From assembly GCF_024763615.1 (NCBI RefSeq), contig NC_077224.1, positions 62,692,712 through 62,756,711 of the forward strand: 64,000 nucleotides of DNA, in the 5' to 3' direction. A program made the position numbers and the translations under genes. This stretch comes from Phlebotomus papatasi (taxonomy: Eukaryota; Arthropoda; Insecta; Diptera; Psychodidae). The notes under the pieces are model-generated. The model was given only the letters and a program-made list of their open reading frames with translations. It was not told where the DNA came from and did no database searches. This document shows positions 1-11,250 of the stretch, one piece after another. Position 1 is the stretch's first letter; each line of letters begins with the position of its first letter.

Positions 1-532
1 AATTAAAAACACGGTCTGGTGAAATGCTCAGAAGGTTGTGTTCTGTGAAATATCCAAGACAATTCTGAAACCATTCCGTGAGGTCTTCAGCAGTAACAGT
101 AGCTCTTTCTAATGAGAAGGATTTTGGCTTGCGCATGCTGAGCTCTGGATGACGCTTAAGAAGATTCCTGAACCAAACGTCTCCGGGTCTTCCAGCTGTA
201 AAATGGTTTGGAATTTTGTAGACCTCACAGATGAGTTTAACGCTGTCCAGAACTTGTTCCTTCCCGATGGGATGCCAGCCATCCGCACATCCCAGGATTC
301 ATTTGACAAGTTCTGTTTCCTGTTCTTTTGAAAGAACTGTTGGCCTGCCATTGGGGCACTCCTCTGGGTATTTGCCGGTCAATTTGTTGTGCAGTGTTGT
401 TCTTGGGACATTAAATGTTTTGGATGCATATGCTATGGTAGAACCATCTCGTACACACTGCAAGGCATTCCTAATACCTTCCTTAGAGTCGGGCTTGTCC
501 TTATAGGTCTTTTCTTTTGTTCCCTTTGGCAT
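1..532 (-). pseudogene. psq-HTH (pogo/Tigger-type) transposase N-terminus with an in-frame stop, truncated by the window
   Basis: Read on the minus strand from the ATG at 532-530, the frame gives a basic start followed by a helix-turn-helix of the Pipsqueak/CENP-B type. Its core around residues 25-45 is ASKTFNVPRTTLHNKLTGKY. A single TGA at 301-299 follows ELVK. The same frame then stays open to base 1 with typical pogo/jerky-type sequence (ILGCADGWHPIGKEQV, later RPGDVWFRNLLKRHPEL). The stop falls where a tryptophan is usual in this family, so one G-to-A change probably inactivated it. The catalytic DDE/DDD domain would be left of the window. A splice acceptor directly precedes the ATG. A domesticated host gene of the same family is possible but less likely given the stop. 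Confidence 0.7.
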
Positions 533-1044
533 CTGAAACAGAAAAAGAGTCCTGAACAATGCAAATTCTGAACCAAAACATTGACTTTCACCGCATCCGA
601 CATGCATCGAAATGTAAACATTCACAAAAATCACTTATTTCTGTATGAATTATTTATATTATCAATAAACTCTTACTCACCTTGTAGATCAATAACTACA
701 CTAACTTTTATTAATAATTTTGATTGCAAATAATGTTTTATTATATAGAAAAAACACTAAACTTTTTCCAGCGACGAGCTGTCAACAGCAAAATTTTCTC
801 AGAAATTAAATTTTTAGTACACAACCCAGCTGACCCGAGCTTAAAAAATATTTCTTTTACCCACTTATTAAACCGATAAAAATATAATTTTTGGTTTTTC
901 TTAAAGTAGAATAGTTATAATATGATACTTCAGTAATTAATTACAGAAATAAAAATATAAATTATATTTTAAGTGGATGTATCGGAGTTAAATCGGTCGC
1001 GGCATCCGAGTTTTGCAATCGTCGGAGTTACATGGCCTTACTAT
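1..1044 (-). mobile_element. Partial pogo/Tigger-like DNA transposon, 5' part, running off the left edge
   Basis: The minus strand carries the start of a transposase (separate entry). Upstream of it, still on the minus strand, are an intron-like stretch with a donor AAG/GTGAGTAAG near 680 and an acceptor TTTCTGTTTCAG directly before the ATG at 532, then a non-coding leader. The element seems to end near 1044, where the minus strand reads TATAGTAAGGCCATGTAACT. That string is next to TA dinucleotides, as expected for the pogo/Tc1 superfamily. The matching terminal repeat would lie left of base 1, so the TIR is an inference. It is probably an old copy, because the reading frame is broken. Confidence 0.5.
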
Positions 1045-2171
1045 ATAGAATTTTCATTGAAAGAGTCATAATTTTCATAAACTGAAACAGTCTTACTATC
1101 CTTATTCTCCCATTCCTATTTTATTTCATATTTTCCTTCCCTTCTTGTGCAATATTCACATGCCCACCTAGTACATTTCTGTACATCTCCCAAGCCCCAA
1201 TCAGACCCCTTCCCAAAATATTGCCCCAAACCCCAATAGCAACGGATACTTAGAAGGTATGTTAGTGAGATATAAAAAATATTTTCTACATCGTTTGTCG
1301 CCCTACTATATTATTTATGTAACGTGAAAATGCTTTGGAGAAAAATTCCATATTTTCTCGCCGAACATTTGCCGACAAGATAGAGCTGTTTTCCAAAATA
1401 TTTTGTCACCCACTATATTACACCCACACCATATTGAACCACCCTTCGCCATAATGGGGTATCACTTGGTATCACCTTATATAACTTGAAGAAATACATA
1501 GCACATTTTGGGTAGTTTGAACAAATAGAACATTTAACTCTCTATATATGAACTAGGCAAATGAAGCCATTTCGTGCTAAAATTTCACTTTTATGCTCAG
1601 ATCACTAATATTTAACCACGCTACAATTTACCACTCTCACAACAATTTTGATTCATAATTTTCCATTATCACAAATAATCAACGTTTGCTATTAGGGAAC
1701 GGTTTCCGGATCACATGTTTACCGTTTCAAAATAGGGTTAACCTGACTATATGGAGATATAATACTGCAGAAAAGCAATGTTTTTTTGAAACATTTTCGC
1801 AGTTTAACACTTTAGAAGTTTTATCTCTTTTCTTTAATGAACTTTTTAACTTTAAGAAAACTATCCAAGAACTCAATGACAAAGCTATGTAGTATGAAGA
1901 TATATGTATATAAATCAGTGTCGTCATTTGTTTTATCTATTGTCGTATTTGGAATACTTTTATAGGATGAGTATTATTACAAATAGCAATATCACCTATC
2001 ACAACTAAATTTTGTGGAAGGAAAAAAAGAGAAACCATTAAATAGAAAACAGCATAGAATTTTATTTTTCTTTGAGCTTTCAGGATGCTACAAATGGTAG
2101 TTTTTGTATGTTATTGGAAGTTGATCAACGCGACGCAAAAGCATGGAGAACTACAGTAGACAGAAGAAATA
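1045..2171. other. Non-coding stretch, nothing recognised
   Basis: This is AT-rich flank or intron without a credible coding frame. The short frames near 1690-1930 overlap on both strands and have no similarity I recognise. There is no clear inverted repeat, tRNA box or splice-flanked exon. Confidence 0.5.
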
Positions 2172-2346
2172 CAGTAGACTCTCGCTAATTCGGCTCTTTC
2201 AGGATCGGGCTACTTTTTAATTCGGACGGCAGTTAATAAACTTAATATGTGTATTCAGATGAATTTCAAACAGTTTGAGACCAGAATTTCTCTATAATTC
2301 GGGTGACATTTCGGTTCCAAATGCCCGATTTTGAGAGAGTCTACTG
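2172..2346. mobile_element. Pogo/Tigger-type MITE (TA target duplication)
   Basis: The left end reads TA then CAGTAGACTCTCGCTAATTC. The right end is GAGAGAGTCTACTG then TA. The outer 12 bp are perfect inverted repeats, and the homology continues loosely inward (CTAATTCGG against CCCGATTTTG). The CAG...CTG ends with a TA duplication are typical of pogo/Tigger elements. At 175 bp it has no coding capacity and would depend on a transposase in trans. Confidence 0.75.
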
Positions 2347-2671
2347 TAGGCCAGTTATTTTCTAAATTTGACACCTTATTGCTCCGATCAGGGGCATGAC
2401 ATTTCCTATGTTTCTAGCGCACCGAAAAAACTTTTGGGTTTATTAGCTGTTTTGTGTCAATATAGAATGAATTAGCAAAAAACATAAATGCAAAATAAAG
2501 GCCAATTTAATATTGAATAGGCAACCGAAAACCTCAAATTGGCAACCTACGTAGTTTTGGAGATATCTCGTGAAATGTGTATGAAAACAGGGAAAAATTT
2601 AGACTAAAATCTGTCGCATTTTTCAGAGCTAATGTCACCCTCCTGGTTCCGATTAGATAAATTAGTATGGG

Positions 2672-2898
2672 TTAACTCTTTCGCGTCTTTAGGGTCATAT
2701 ATGACCCGGGGAAAAAAGTTTCTTTTTGGCTATTTACATTAATTGAAATCTAACTGGAGTCTTGAGAAAATGAGCCAAGAATCTTACATCCTTCTATTAT
2801 GATGTCGTGCACGAACAGATAGATTTCAATTAATGTAAATACAAAAAAAAAACTTTTCCCCGAGTCATGACATTACCCTAAAGACACGAAAGAGTTAA
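2672..2898. mobile_element. TTAA-flanked palindromic MITE (piggyBac-like target)
   Basis: The element is bounded by TTAA at 2672-2675 and 2895-2898. Its ends, CTCTTTCGCGTCTTTAGGGT and the reverse complement CTCTTTCGTGTCTTTAGGGT, are near-perfect inverted repeats. The pairing continues inward through CATTAATTGAAATCTA, so most of the 227 bp can fold into one long hairpin with a loop around 2765-2810. TTAA duplication is the signature of piggyBac-superfamily insertion; assignment to that superfamily is inferred from it alone. No open frame. Confidence 0.65.
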
Positions 2899-4164
2899 AC
2901 TTTTATTGTCTTGAAAATGTAAAATTCATTTCCAATTTATTCCAATGGTTAATTAAAAAAAATAATTTCAATTAATACTGTAAGGGGTTGAAACAGACTA
3001 AGGTGGGGCAGTTCACTACATGTAACTTTTTTTTTTTTAGATGTCACTTGCAAGACATTTGTGAACTGTATTTAAGCTTATTAAATCCAGATAATTTTTC
3101 TTAAAATACTGACTAATTGAAATACATAACATATTTCATGTTATATAAAATTTATTATACCAAAGAATTTACGTTTTTGAATATCATGAATGCATAAAAT
3201 CGCCCCACGGTTCTCTATATAATTTTAAGGGTTAGCAAAAAAATTTATCATCACTTTTTGTATGATTATTAAAAATCTCACGTGTAGAAGGAATAATATA
3301 AGTACAGTGCCTTTTATATAGAATTCATCTAATGAAATAAAAATGTAGACAAAGCGTTTAATTTCTCATTGACAGGTAATTGAAACTTTCAAATCGCATA
3401 CGACAACGTGTAATGTAACTGACAATAATTCAGTATAAAAAAAATTAATGTAACCAATCACACTATTGCAGTACAATTATAGTTCTATATGCGAGTTAAG
3501 CTCCTCTGCAGAGCAATAATTGGAATAAATATTTAAATACTGAATAATTTTTATATTCCATTGCTATATGCTATATGGTATTAAAGTAAGCTCCTAAATA
3601 AATTGCAATTTTCTCTCATTTCATGTTTTTTCGCAGTTATTTCAATTATACTTGTTCCAAATGTTGCGGTGTTGCATATAACACAAGTGTAATGTGTTCC
3701 CTATATAGGTAACCTTAAATAGTATGCCAATACTACCATTTCTCCGTGAAGAACTTTTACATATAATTTAGAAGGTTTAGAATGCGAAAGGGGAAAACAT
3801 ATCAATTTTGCGAATTGCTCGAATTTGAGACATAGATGTTTAGCTCTAAAATATTCCCACAAAACCTAGTAGATCAAAACTGATCATATAGAATTGCAAC
3901 TAACTCATAGTTTAATTTCAAAATTTTCTCGAATTTACATGAAAAATACAATTGAATATAGAATAAAAGTTACTTATCGCAATTGATATAGGAAGACGTT
4001 CCGTAGAGCTGATCCTTAAACCTTAAACCTTAAAAACTAGTTCAAAAACTCAATAATGGATATTTTCTGTATAGTCGCAAAATCGGCCTAAAACAAAAAG
4101 AACACCATTACAGGGTTGAAGAGTATGGTTGAAGAAAATTTAAAAAATATGACTGATGTTCATT
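2899..4164. other. Non-coding stretch, nothing firmly recognised
   Basis: AT-rich sequence. Two GGGGC/GCCCC-containing words (AGGTGGGGCAGTTCAC near 3001 and CGCCCCACGGTTC near 3201) face each other, but they do not form a convincing inverted repeat. No exon or tRNA-like boxes were found. Confidence 0.4.
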
Positions 4165-4390
4165 CCCCAGAAAAGCTATGCAAGCCATTGTGAGGAGACC
4201 TCGACCTCGAGGCAGACCTAGGACAAAGTAGTTGTATCAAATTTAGGATCTTGCCTTAGAGAGCATTGGGATCAAACCCAAACATCTTCCTGAAGTGGCA
4301 GAGGATCGACAGGCGTGGGCTGCTAAACCTTGATGTCATGGGCCGGGGACTCCAATAGGGATAAGCGGTTGAAGATGATGATGATGACGA
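4165..4390 (+). mobile_element. 3' end of an RTE-type non-LTR retrotransposon, decayed
   Basis: One frame from about 4182 encodes a reverse-transcriptase C-terminal tail: RRPRPRGRPRTK, a TAG, LYQI, a TAG, then GIKPKHLPEVAEDRQAWAAK and a terminal stop. The motif with a late DRQAW is typical of RTE-clade LINE C-termini. It is followed by a short 3' UTR (GGCCGGGGACTCCAATAGGG, then ATAAGCGG) and a GATGATGATGATGA tail. Such short trinucleotide tails are characteristic of RTE 3' ends. Two internal stops and severe 5' truncation make it a dead fragment. Confidence 0.65.
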
Positions 4391-5458
4391 TTGTTGTCAA
4401 GATTTATTTATATTATGTCCTATAATAACCCATAAACGCCATCTATAACCGTTCGGTCTTTAAGCCTGCTCTCGACTGAACGAACGGACAGACAAATCAG
4501 ATTCGGTCAAACCGTGTAACAATTTCTCAGAAGTCTGATTTGCGAAAACATTTTGTAAAAATTAGTCCTCAGGGAGTAAAAGCTAAAAGGCGAAAATTTC
4601 GAGAGATCAAAAGAATTATACATTTAGCTATTTCCATAGAATTCGAGCAATAGAAAAAAACTAGATGCACTCTCCTCGAATTTTAGTATCTTTCGATTTG
4701 CAGTTTCTTCCAAAGCACTTTTGTATCATTCATCACTCGCTCTCGAGTGCACATATTTGAATACCGCCTCTAAAGCCACCCATTTATTCTGAAATATTCA
4801 ATTGGCAGCCTCCACTCTAGTTGCGTTATTTATTTACTTGCCATGTGGATATACCAAACCGAATCGAGCTTTTGCCGAACTTTAAAGCTTGCATTGAGAA
4901 TGGGGACATAAATATGTTACAATTTTAAAACTGAAAACTTAGTGTAACTTAGTGTATATGGCGTATATGTTAACTGCTGGAAATGTTAGTTGGTTTCATG
5001 ATGGCTTCAGTACAAATTTTTGAAAACACTCAATTATTGATTAAAAAAATTAAAGAAATTTTAAATTATAAAGGTTGTAAAAGCTATATCATATTTCACT
5101 TTTAACAAAAATTATCTGTTATAATACAAAAATTATTTTTTAAAAGGGATTTTTTTATCAAAGAAATTCGTCACCGGCGCTAAGATGACGGTGGCCGCTA
5201 CTACGCAAATATAGATTTAAATCTCTCCCTTTCAAATTAGTTTTCAAGAACAATAGTTCAATTTTTTAAAAAGAGATCCTAGAAATTTCTATGTCGAACA
5301 TCGAAATATTTCGATTTTGGAATAATGAGCTCCTCTTTGTCTTTAAGAGTATAAAATAATCCATTTTACACAAAATTAAAAAAATACACATTTTTACTTA
5401 GTAAAGTAAAAGTTTTGTCTTGTCAGTGTAAATTCAAAAGAGTCAATCAATTTTTTTA
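4391..5458. other. Non-coding stretch, nothing recognised
   Basis: AT-rich sequence without coding frames. A segment near 4440-4505 (ACCGTTCGGTCTTTAAG ... GAACGGACAGACAAATCAGA) resembles wording near 14370-14440. It may be a low-copy repeat fragment, but I cannot classify it. Confidence 0.4.
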
Positions 5459-5472
5459 ATTTTTATCAGTAA

Positions 5473-6528
5473 GATTAAGATTTGTCTATGGGTCGGCTTA
5501 AACCTTTACCGGTTCCGCTGCATCCTGGCCACCTATTTGGGCACATTAGCATCGAACAGACTGGGCCATTGCTCTTTTAATCGATTTTCAAAGAAGCAAT
5601 GGAGAAGTGAATATGACACCTTCATTGTTTTCGATTAGATAACTCACTGAGAACAGCACCATCCAGTGTAAGTAAAATGTCCAAGGCGGGAAATATTTTC
5701 AGTTGTTCAAAACAATGTAATTCACATTATTCACATGTATTTTATACTAAACTTGAATTTCACTAAGCCTAGACTCATTTTAAATGTATTTCAAAAGTTT
5801 TCACAAGAGTTTTATGAGTAAAATATTCTTTGTTTTGATTTTTCCTAGCATCCGCTGATTTCGATGGTGGTCGATGAAATTTCGAACAGTAAATTCAAAT
5901 AGAGAATGTTAACGGATTATTGTCAAGAAAAGAGCAATTGACCGGGCAATTGCTTTTTGCTTTTTGTTCAAGGTATTTAAATTTGGCTAATTTTACTAAA
6001 ATATCATTTTCTTTTTACATAATATTGTCTCAGAGAACGGAAAAAGATCAAATTGATGCAAAAATTGGTTTGATGCCGTAATTTTTTGAATATTTTTTCC
6101 ACGTGTAAAAAAGCAATGAAGGAGTAAAAAAGCAATGACCACGTAAAAAAGCCCAGTCTGTTCGATGTGATTATGTACACCCCATTAGTCCATTCTATCT
6201 TAACCCCTTAAGGCGGTCCTCCAGTTTTATATCTCGGCTTCTGTGTGCCAGAGGTACAAACACAGTGCAGTTTGTACATTGCGGCAGACCAGCCTTGGTT
6301 GGATCAGTAGCAGTGAATGTGCATTTGTATCGACAGATCTCTTTATGCCGAACTCGTGTTTCTATACCAGCCTCTCTTGTTTAGGCGGTTCATTGTCAAT
6401 ACATTAGGCATTACTTTTTCATCCATTCACTGGACTAATTCGATACGGCTGCTGAAAAATTTGCAGCTGCCGTGTTTCGAACCCAAGACCTCACAGTCAT
6501 AGAGACACTACTGATCCGCTGAGGCCCT
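5473..6528 (-). mobile_element. tRNA-derived SINE (minus strand), interrupted by a MITE
   Basis: On the minus strand the element starts at 6528 with a tRNA-like head: an A-box-like CAGCGGATCAGTAGTGTC and a B box in GGTCTTGGGTTCGAAACACG (6490-6471). It runs on into a non-tRNA body. A perfect 14-bp duplication, ATTTTTATCAGTAA, flanks it at 5459-5472 and 6529-6542, which fits LINE-mediated insertion. Within it, 5550-6167 is an unrelated inverted-repeat element. Without that insert the SINE is about 438 bp. The internal RNA polymerase III boxes are the likely promoter. The flanking duplication is the strongest evidence for the limits; the source tRNA was not identified. Confidence 0.75.
5550..6167. 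mobile_element. MITE-like element nested in the SINE
   Basis: The ends are CATCGAACAGACTGGGC (5550-5566) and its exact reverse complement GCCCAGTCTGTTCGATG (6151-6167). Inside, GCAATTGCT/AGCAATGA-type words recur in both orientations near both ends (CCATTGCTCTTTTA, AAAAGCAATGACCAC). There is no coding frame. The host site words CACATTAG and TGATTATG do not give an obvious target duplication, so the superfamily is unknown. Confidence 0.6.
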
Positions 6529-6542
6529 ATTTTTATCAGTAA

Positions 6543-8335
6543 AATATTTTATTTTTATCTGCGAAAACACTAATAGGATTATGAAGGAATCACACCTCAA
6601 ACCTCTGTGTAGTAAAATTCCTAATACTTTCTATAAAAGAGGCTTTCGACTAGGTCCACAAAAATAATTTTGAAATGGACTTAATTTCTATTGACCCTTT
6701 TTAAGTTTTTACGATCTAAATGTTTTCTGTTTTCATGATATCACATCGCTCAACTTATCGGTTATATTTAAGCAAATAATAGAGGAAAAAATCTTTTATT
6801 GGAAAGGCTTTAAGAATGAATTACGTATACCTCTCTCCACAGATATCATCAATTGCATGACATGAATTTCCATAGAGACTGAAGCACTTCGCGCCGGTAC
6901 GTTTGTTCATGTAAGAAATGTCAGACTGTCAGAAAAATCATGAGATTTGGGAGTAATTTACTGCAGATGGGGCTGTTATGGTTTGAGAATGTTAGACATA
7001 CGTTGAGATTTTTACCTGGAATGATATTGGGGAGGCATGGAAAGCTCCGGGAAAAATAAATGGTAAAGCACTCGAGAGCAAAAGCAAAAACGTATAAATA
7101 AGTAGGTTCATAAATATATTTCTTTTTCTTGTTCCTGTCGTCATCTCGGTCGCGTCTCGTGTGACGGGAAATGATGCTGAGAAATGCGAGAGATGCTCTT
7201 GGTTTTAGGGATGGAAGGCAAAAGCATCCCCCATGCCGGATATAAATTCATAAACGAGATTTGTCCTAGACAAGTAAATCTCCGCTAAGATTCCACCGTG
7301 CAAGTTAACTGTGTGGTATTTTTCTAGTAGCTCAGCATACAAGTCTTATGAAGCACAGCAGGATACTGGTGAAAATTGGAATTTATAAATAATTTATATT
7401 TATCATCCATACCTGGAGTGTCGTATAACAATGCATTGCTATCGCTTAATACTGAGATTTTTGAGCAGCACTGCAGGATATACGAACTGAGATAATGACT
7501 CTAGAATATATACAATGCGGTGTCTTGATATCGAAACGAAGGAACTTTTGGTACTTGAGGTTGGAGAACTGAGAATGTTATTTCTTTTGGTATTAACCAT
7601 CTAGTCCATAGTGGTATTGGATGGTGGGACTATATTATGTACACTTAAAGGTTCTTGTTCTCTAAGACTGTTTTCTGAAATAGTATTAAATTTCTCTCAA
7701 GTGACTGCACAGTGCGACTTCTATCAATACCTTAAACGTATTTGAAACATACTTGAATTTCTATCATCGATAAAATACATCTAGAATTACTACAGTCAAT
7801 GGGTTATTCATTAAAATTAAAAGAGCTTTCTTTATATTCACTGATTTGTATAAAAGTAAATTCATATGGCTTGAACTTGTTTTCTCGATATCTCCCAAAC
7901 GTACATACATACTTTGCAGTGCTAAAATGAATCATAAAATATTTACGATTTTAAGTTAAATTTACCGAAAATAGTTAACAACGATGCAAAACTCAATAAG
8001 CGACACAATATAGCTCCCTGTTTTTAGTTCGAACAATAAAAAGCCATATAAATTGACGATTCAAATAGATTTCAGTACCAACTCACTCAGTCTCAATTAA
8101 AATCGCTAGTTTTAGTTGGCTTCCTCCTGAATAAATATACCATTTATATTTCAATTAATTGAATATATTCACCTCGCAAAGAGTGAAAACAAATATGTAT
8201 ATACTATTTCATTTGGTAATGATTTTAAAAAAGGCGGCAATAAGAAAAGAAGAAAGTTCGATGAAGTGGTACCTTAATGGTACCCCTATCCCAAGGTGAA
8301 TAGTCCCATAAAACAATTTCTTATTTCTCAAGAAA
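6543..8335. other. Non-coding stretch, nothing recognised
   Basis: This stretch has no exon, RNA gene or repeat end that I can support. Base composition is slightly less AT-rich around 6850-7350, which could be conserved non-coding sequence, but there is no direct evidence. Confidence 0.4.
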
Positions 8336-8640
8336 TTAATAATAATAATAATTATTTATTTCTCTTTTATCATCTGCGGCTGCCGCCGAACAACCGACTT
8401 CATCGGGCAAGACGGCAGAAAATCCCGAATCATTAGTCGTATAGGCCATTACATAATTTGTACAATTTAATAAATTAAGGGGAAAAAAACAGTTATATAA
8501 CTTACAGTACAAAAATGAATCAGTGAAATGCTTTGCAGATGAGAAAAGGTAAGTCGCAGCAAGGACTCCTAAGAGGAGTACGTATTAGCTGCGGCTGTTT
8601 TGGAAGGATAGGATTAGGATAGGATTAGGAAAGGCGGTAG
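8336..8640 (-). mobile_element. Probable 3' end of a non-LTR retrotransposon (minus strand)
   Basis: On the minus strand a GC-richer segment with GTCGGTTGTTCGGCGGCAGC is followed by AAAGAGAAATAAATAATT and a (TTA)n tail at 8357-8336. A short 3' UTR ending in a trinucleotide tail is typical of I/Jockey-type LINEs. No reverse-transcriptase residues remain, so the clade is open. The upstream limit is approximate and lies in a GATAGGATTAG short tandem repeat near 8605-8630. Confidence 0.4.
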
Positions 8641-9164
8641 GAGAATTAATTGTAAGGGAAACATATAAGGAAAGAGTAAGAAGATCATAGCATAAAACAT
8701 CATAGCATAAAATTCCCTATTGATTTTGGAATTAAAATTAATTTTCGACATTTTTTCGACGAAAAATGCACCTTTAAAGTCGTCTTTTAAAAAATCTATT
8801 TTTGGGAAGAAAAATCTTTTAGTTTAAAAAAGGCAGAAAAGTAGAATAAGAGAAGAAGGAAGCTGAGCATATATGTTACTTAATGTGTTCAGTTACTTTT
8901 TACCTCGCATTGACTATTTTCCGATTACTACAGGAAACAAGACATGATAACGTCTTTTCGATAGCATCGACTGGCGATTCCGAAAATTGTAATGATAGTT
9001 ACACTTTTTGTAGCGAATATAAATATTTATCAATAGGAACTTTCTTTTCAGAATGGTACTATAAATGGTTCAATAATGTTCAAGAATTCTAAAACTACTA
9101 TCGCTAAAAGTTAAATCGAAAATAACTGGAAAATAACGAAAAGTTATCATTCCATTTTAGAACT
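8641..9164. other. Non-coding stretch
   Basis: A small tandem duplication of ATCATAGCATAAAA lies at about 8683-8712. Otherwise this is AT-rich sequence without recognisable features. The 69-codon frame at 8883-9092 has no support. Confidence 0.4.
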
Positions 9165-11250
9165 CTTTCACTGTAAAAAAAAATAACACTATCATAGTAT
9201 GTAATCTTTCACACCACTATTATAGTGTTAAATTTAGAAAAAAATATTTAATTTATAATTGTTTAACATAAAGTTGTTGAATTTCAAGTTATTGAATTTA
9301 GAGGTGTTGAATTTAAATATTCTTGATTTGTGTGTAAACTCAAAAATTGTTGAATTTTCATTTCATTTCTTTTATTTTAGTTTTTTTTTGCCTTTTTAGA
9401 AATGTCTAATGTTTTTTCCTTTAGTCGGGATCCTCTCTAATGCGGTATAATTACATCTGACGCTCGGATCTTCACGATATACTTATTATGCATATAAATA
9501 TTTGATGTTCTAGGGGAGACCGGGGAGGTTTGGGACAGGGGTAGTGTGGGACAAGGCGATTTTTTCAATTAATTTTTGAAATAAATGGGATTTAACCATA
9601 ACTGTATCGTAGGTAATATTAAGATGTATCTTGACTAAAAGAATGGATATCCTCAGTTTTATTGTTTTAATTCTATAAACATTTTTTTAAAAATTGATAA
9701 AAATCGTATATTTTGACGTCTCAGTTTTGCTCTTTGTATTTTATATCAGCGATATATAATTAAAACTTTTTTATCTCATTAGGTAGTAGTGTAATCTGGG
9801 AACATATTTTTATAAAAGTTTCAGAGATTATACGCTCTTGATTTTTACATAAAGGTTTTAAATACCAAAACTACACGTGGGGATGTTTGGGACACCTGAA
9901 AGGTGATGAATGGGACGTTGATTTTCGACAAGATTGTAGGTGGCATGCAATTGTTTATTGTCAAAATGAAGAGTAATGCCCAGTTTCTACTGGAAATCTC
10001 CCTCTTGTGCAAAGTTTACCAGTGGAGTAGAATTCTCTAACTACAGGAACAATTAAACCATCATTGTCTTGGGAATCAATAATTTCTTCTCCAGATGATA
10101 TTCGATCTTTGCCCAATCTAGTTAAAAACTATTTTTTTCGAAAATTTCTCGAACAAGTTCTTCAGAAAAGGCAAGTCGAGGACTTATCTAGATAAACAAG
10201 GAAAAACAGTTACTATACAGTTATCGTCAAATCAAACAGAAATCCGTCAATGAGTTCAAAACTAAAAGTTCCAAGAAAATCTACTCGCCTGAGGAATTTG
10301 ATGATCATGATTGCAATATTTAGAATAAAAAAGCAAAGAAAGCTAGGATAGTAAATAAGAAGAAAATACATTAAATAAGTGAATAACAAAAAATGACTCT
10401 ATTGTACAAATAAGATTGATATTAATTTCTAAGTATGAAATAAAAGATTAATCATTTTTATTTCTGTTAGAAATATTTTTAATCTAGTATTTAAAATTAA
10501 TTAATATGCTCCAATAATGCAAATTATGCGAGAAAAAACGCGTCCCAAATATCCCTTTTTGCGTCCCATACTGCCCCACATCGGGGAGGTTTGGGACAAA
10601 GCGTCAAGTTAAATGTTTTATCTTCTCCAAGAAAACTCAGTTGTTTTCGAAGTTCTATCGAGTACTTTTTATAAAGTCAATACCCATAAGTATCCTATAG
10701 ACCGCATAAAATTGTAATACACTATCGTGGTTTTTTGGAATAGTGTCTCAAAGTCAAAACATGAAAAAGTGTCCCAAACCTCCCCGGTCTCCCCTATATG
10801 ATTCTTGCCCAATGAAAAGCATCACGGCTGAAGTATATGTCTTAAATGGAAATTCAACAATTTTTATACAACTTTTGTTTAAAAATTCAACAACTTTGGT
10901 TGAAATACACAAGGCTTCATACTATAATAGTGTTAATTTTTGATCATGTGACAAAAAATACCATAAAGCTGTGTATTTTTTTCACAATATAATAATATAA
11001 AAAACTATAATCATACTATAATAGTGGTAATTTTTAAAATTTTTCAACAGTTTTAAATTACAAAACATTGTGGAAAATTTTTTATGACTATAAAAGTGAG
11101 AAATTTTACACAAATCATAATTATATAATTAATTTATCCGATTTCACACTATTATAGTGTTAAAATTTTACACTGTTTCAAATTAAACAACGTTGTCGAA
11201 AATTTTTGAACTATAAGAGTGGTAATTTTCAATCACGTGAAAAGGTTAAA
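9165..11250. mobile_element. Foldback-type element with repeated CACTATTATAGTG motifs, split by a later transposon
   Basis: The left arm (about 9165-9370) begins CACTGTAAAAAAAAATAACA and contains CACTATTATAGTG and several GTTGAATTT words. The right arm (about 10845-11250) repeats these inverted: AAATTCAACAATTTTT, ACTATAATAGTG at about 10921, 11015 and 11149, and AGAGTGGTAATTTTC. The motif CACTATTATAGTG is itself palindromic. The 1.28-kb pogo-like element at 9513-10794 lies between the arms and so was inserted later. Outer limits are approximate and no target duplication was found. Confidence 0.5.
9513..10794 (+). mobile_element. Pogo-like DNA transposon, internally deleted, with perfect TIRs
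   Basis: The two ends match perfectly over 26 bp. The left reads GGGGAGACCGGGGAGGTTTG from 9513; the right is its reverse complement ending at 10794. TA flanks both sides (9511-9512 and 10795-10796). A further inner copy of the end motif (TCGGGGAGGTTTGGGACA, about 10583) and relatives (GGGGATGTTTGGGACACC, about 9878) suggest subterminal binding sites. Between about 9970 and 10340 a broken frame keeps pieces like the C-terminus of a pogo/jerky transposase (SSPDDIRSLPNL ... KVPRKSTRLRN). The catalytic core is gone, so it is non-autonomous. Confidence 0.7.

Noticed and set aside
3001..3215. MITE bounded by GTGGGGCAG and CGCCCCACG words
   Set aside because: The flanking bases do not form an inverted repeat beyond GGGGC.
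6450..6528. tRNA gene on the minus strand
   Set aside because: It is part of a longer SINE with a 14-bp target duplication; no full cloverleaf was apparent.
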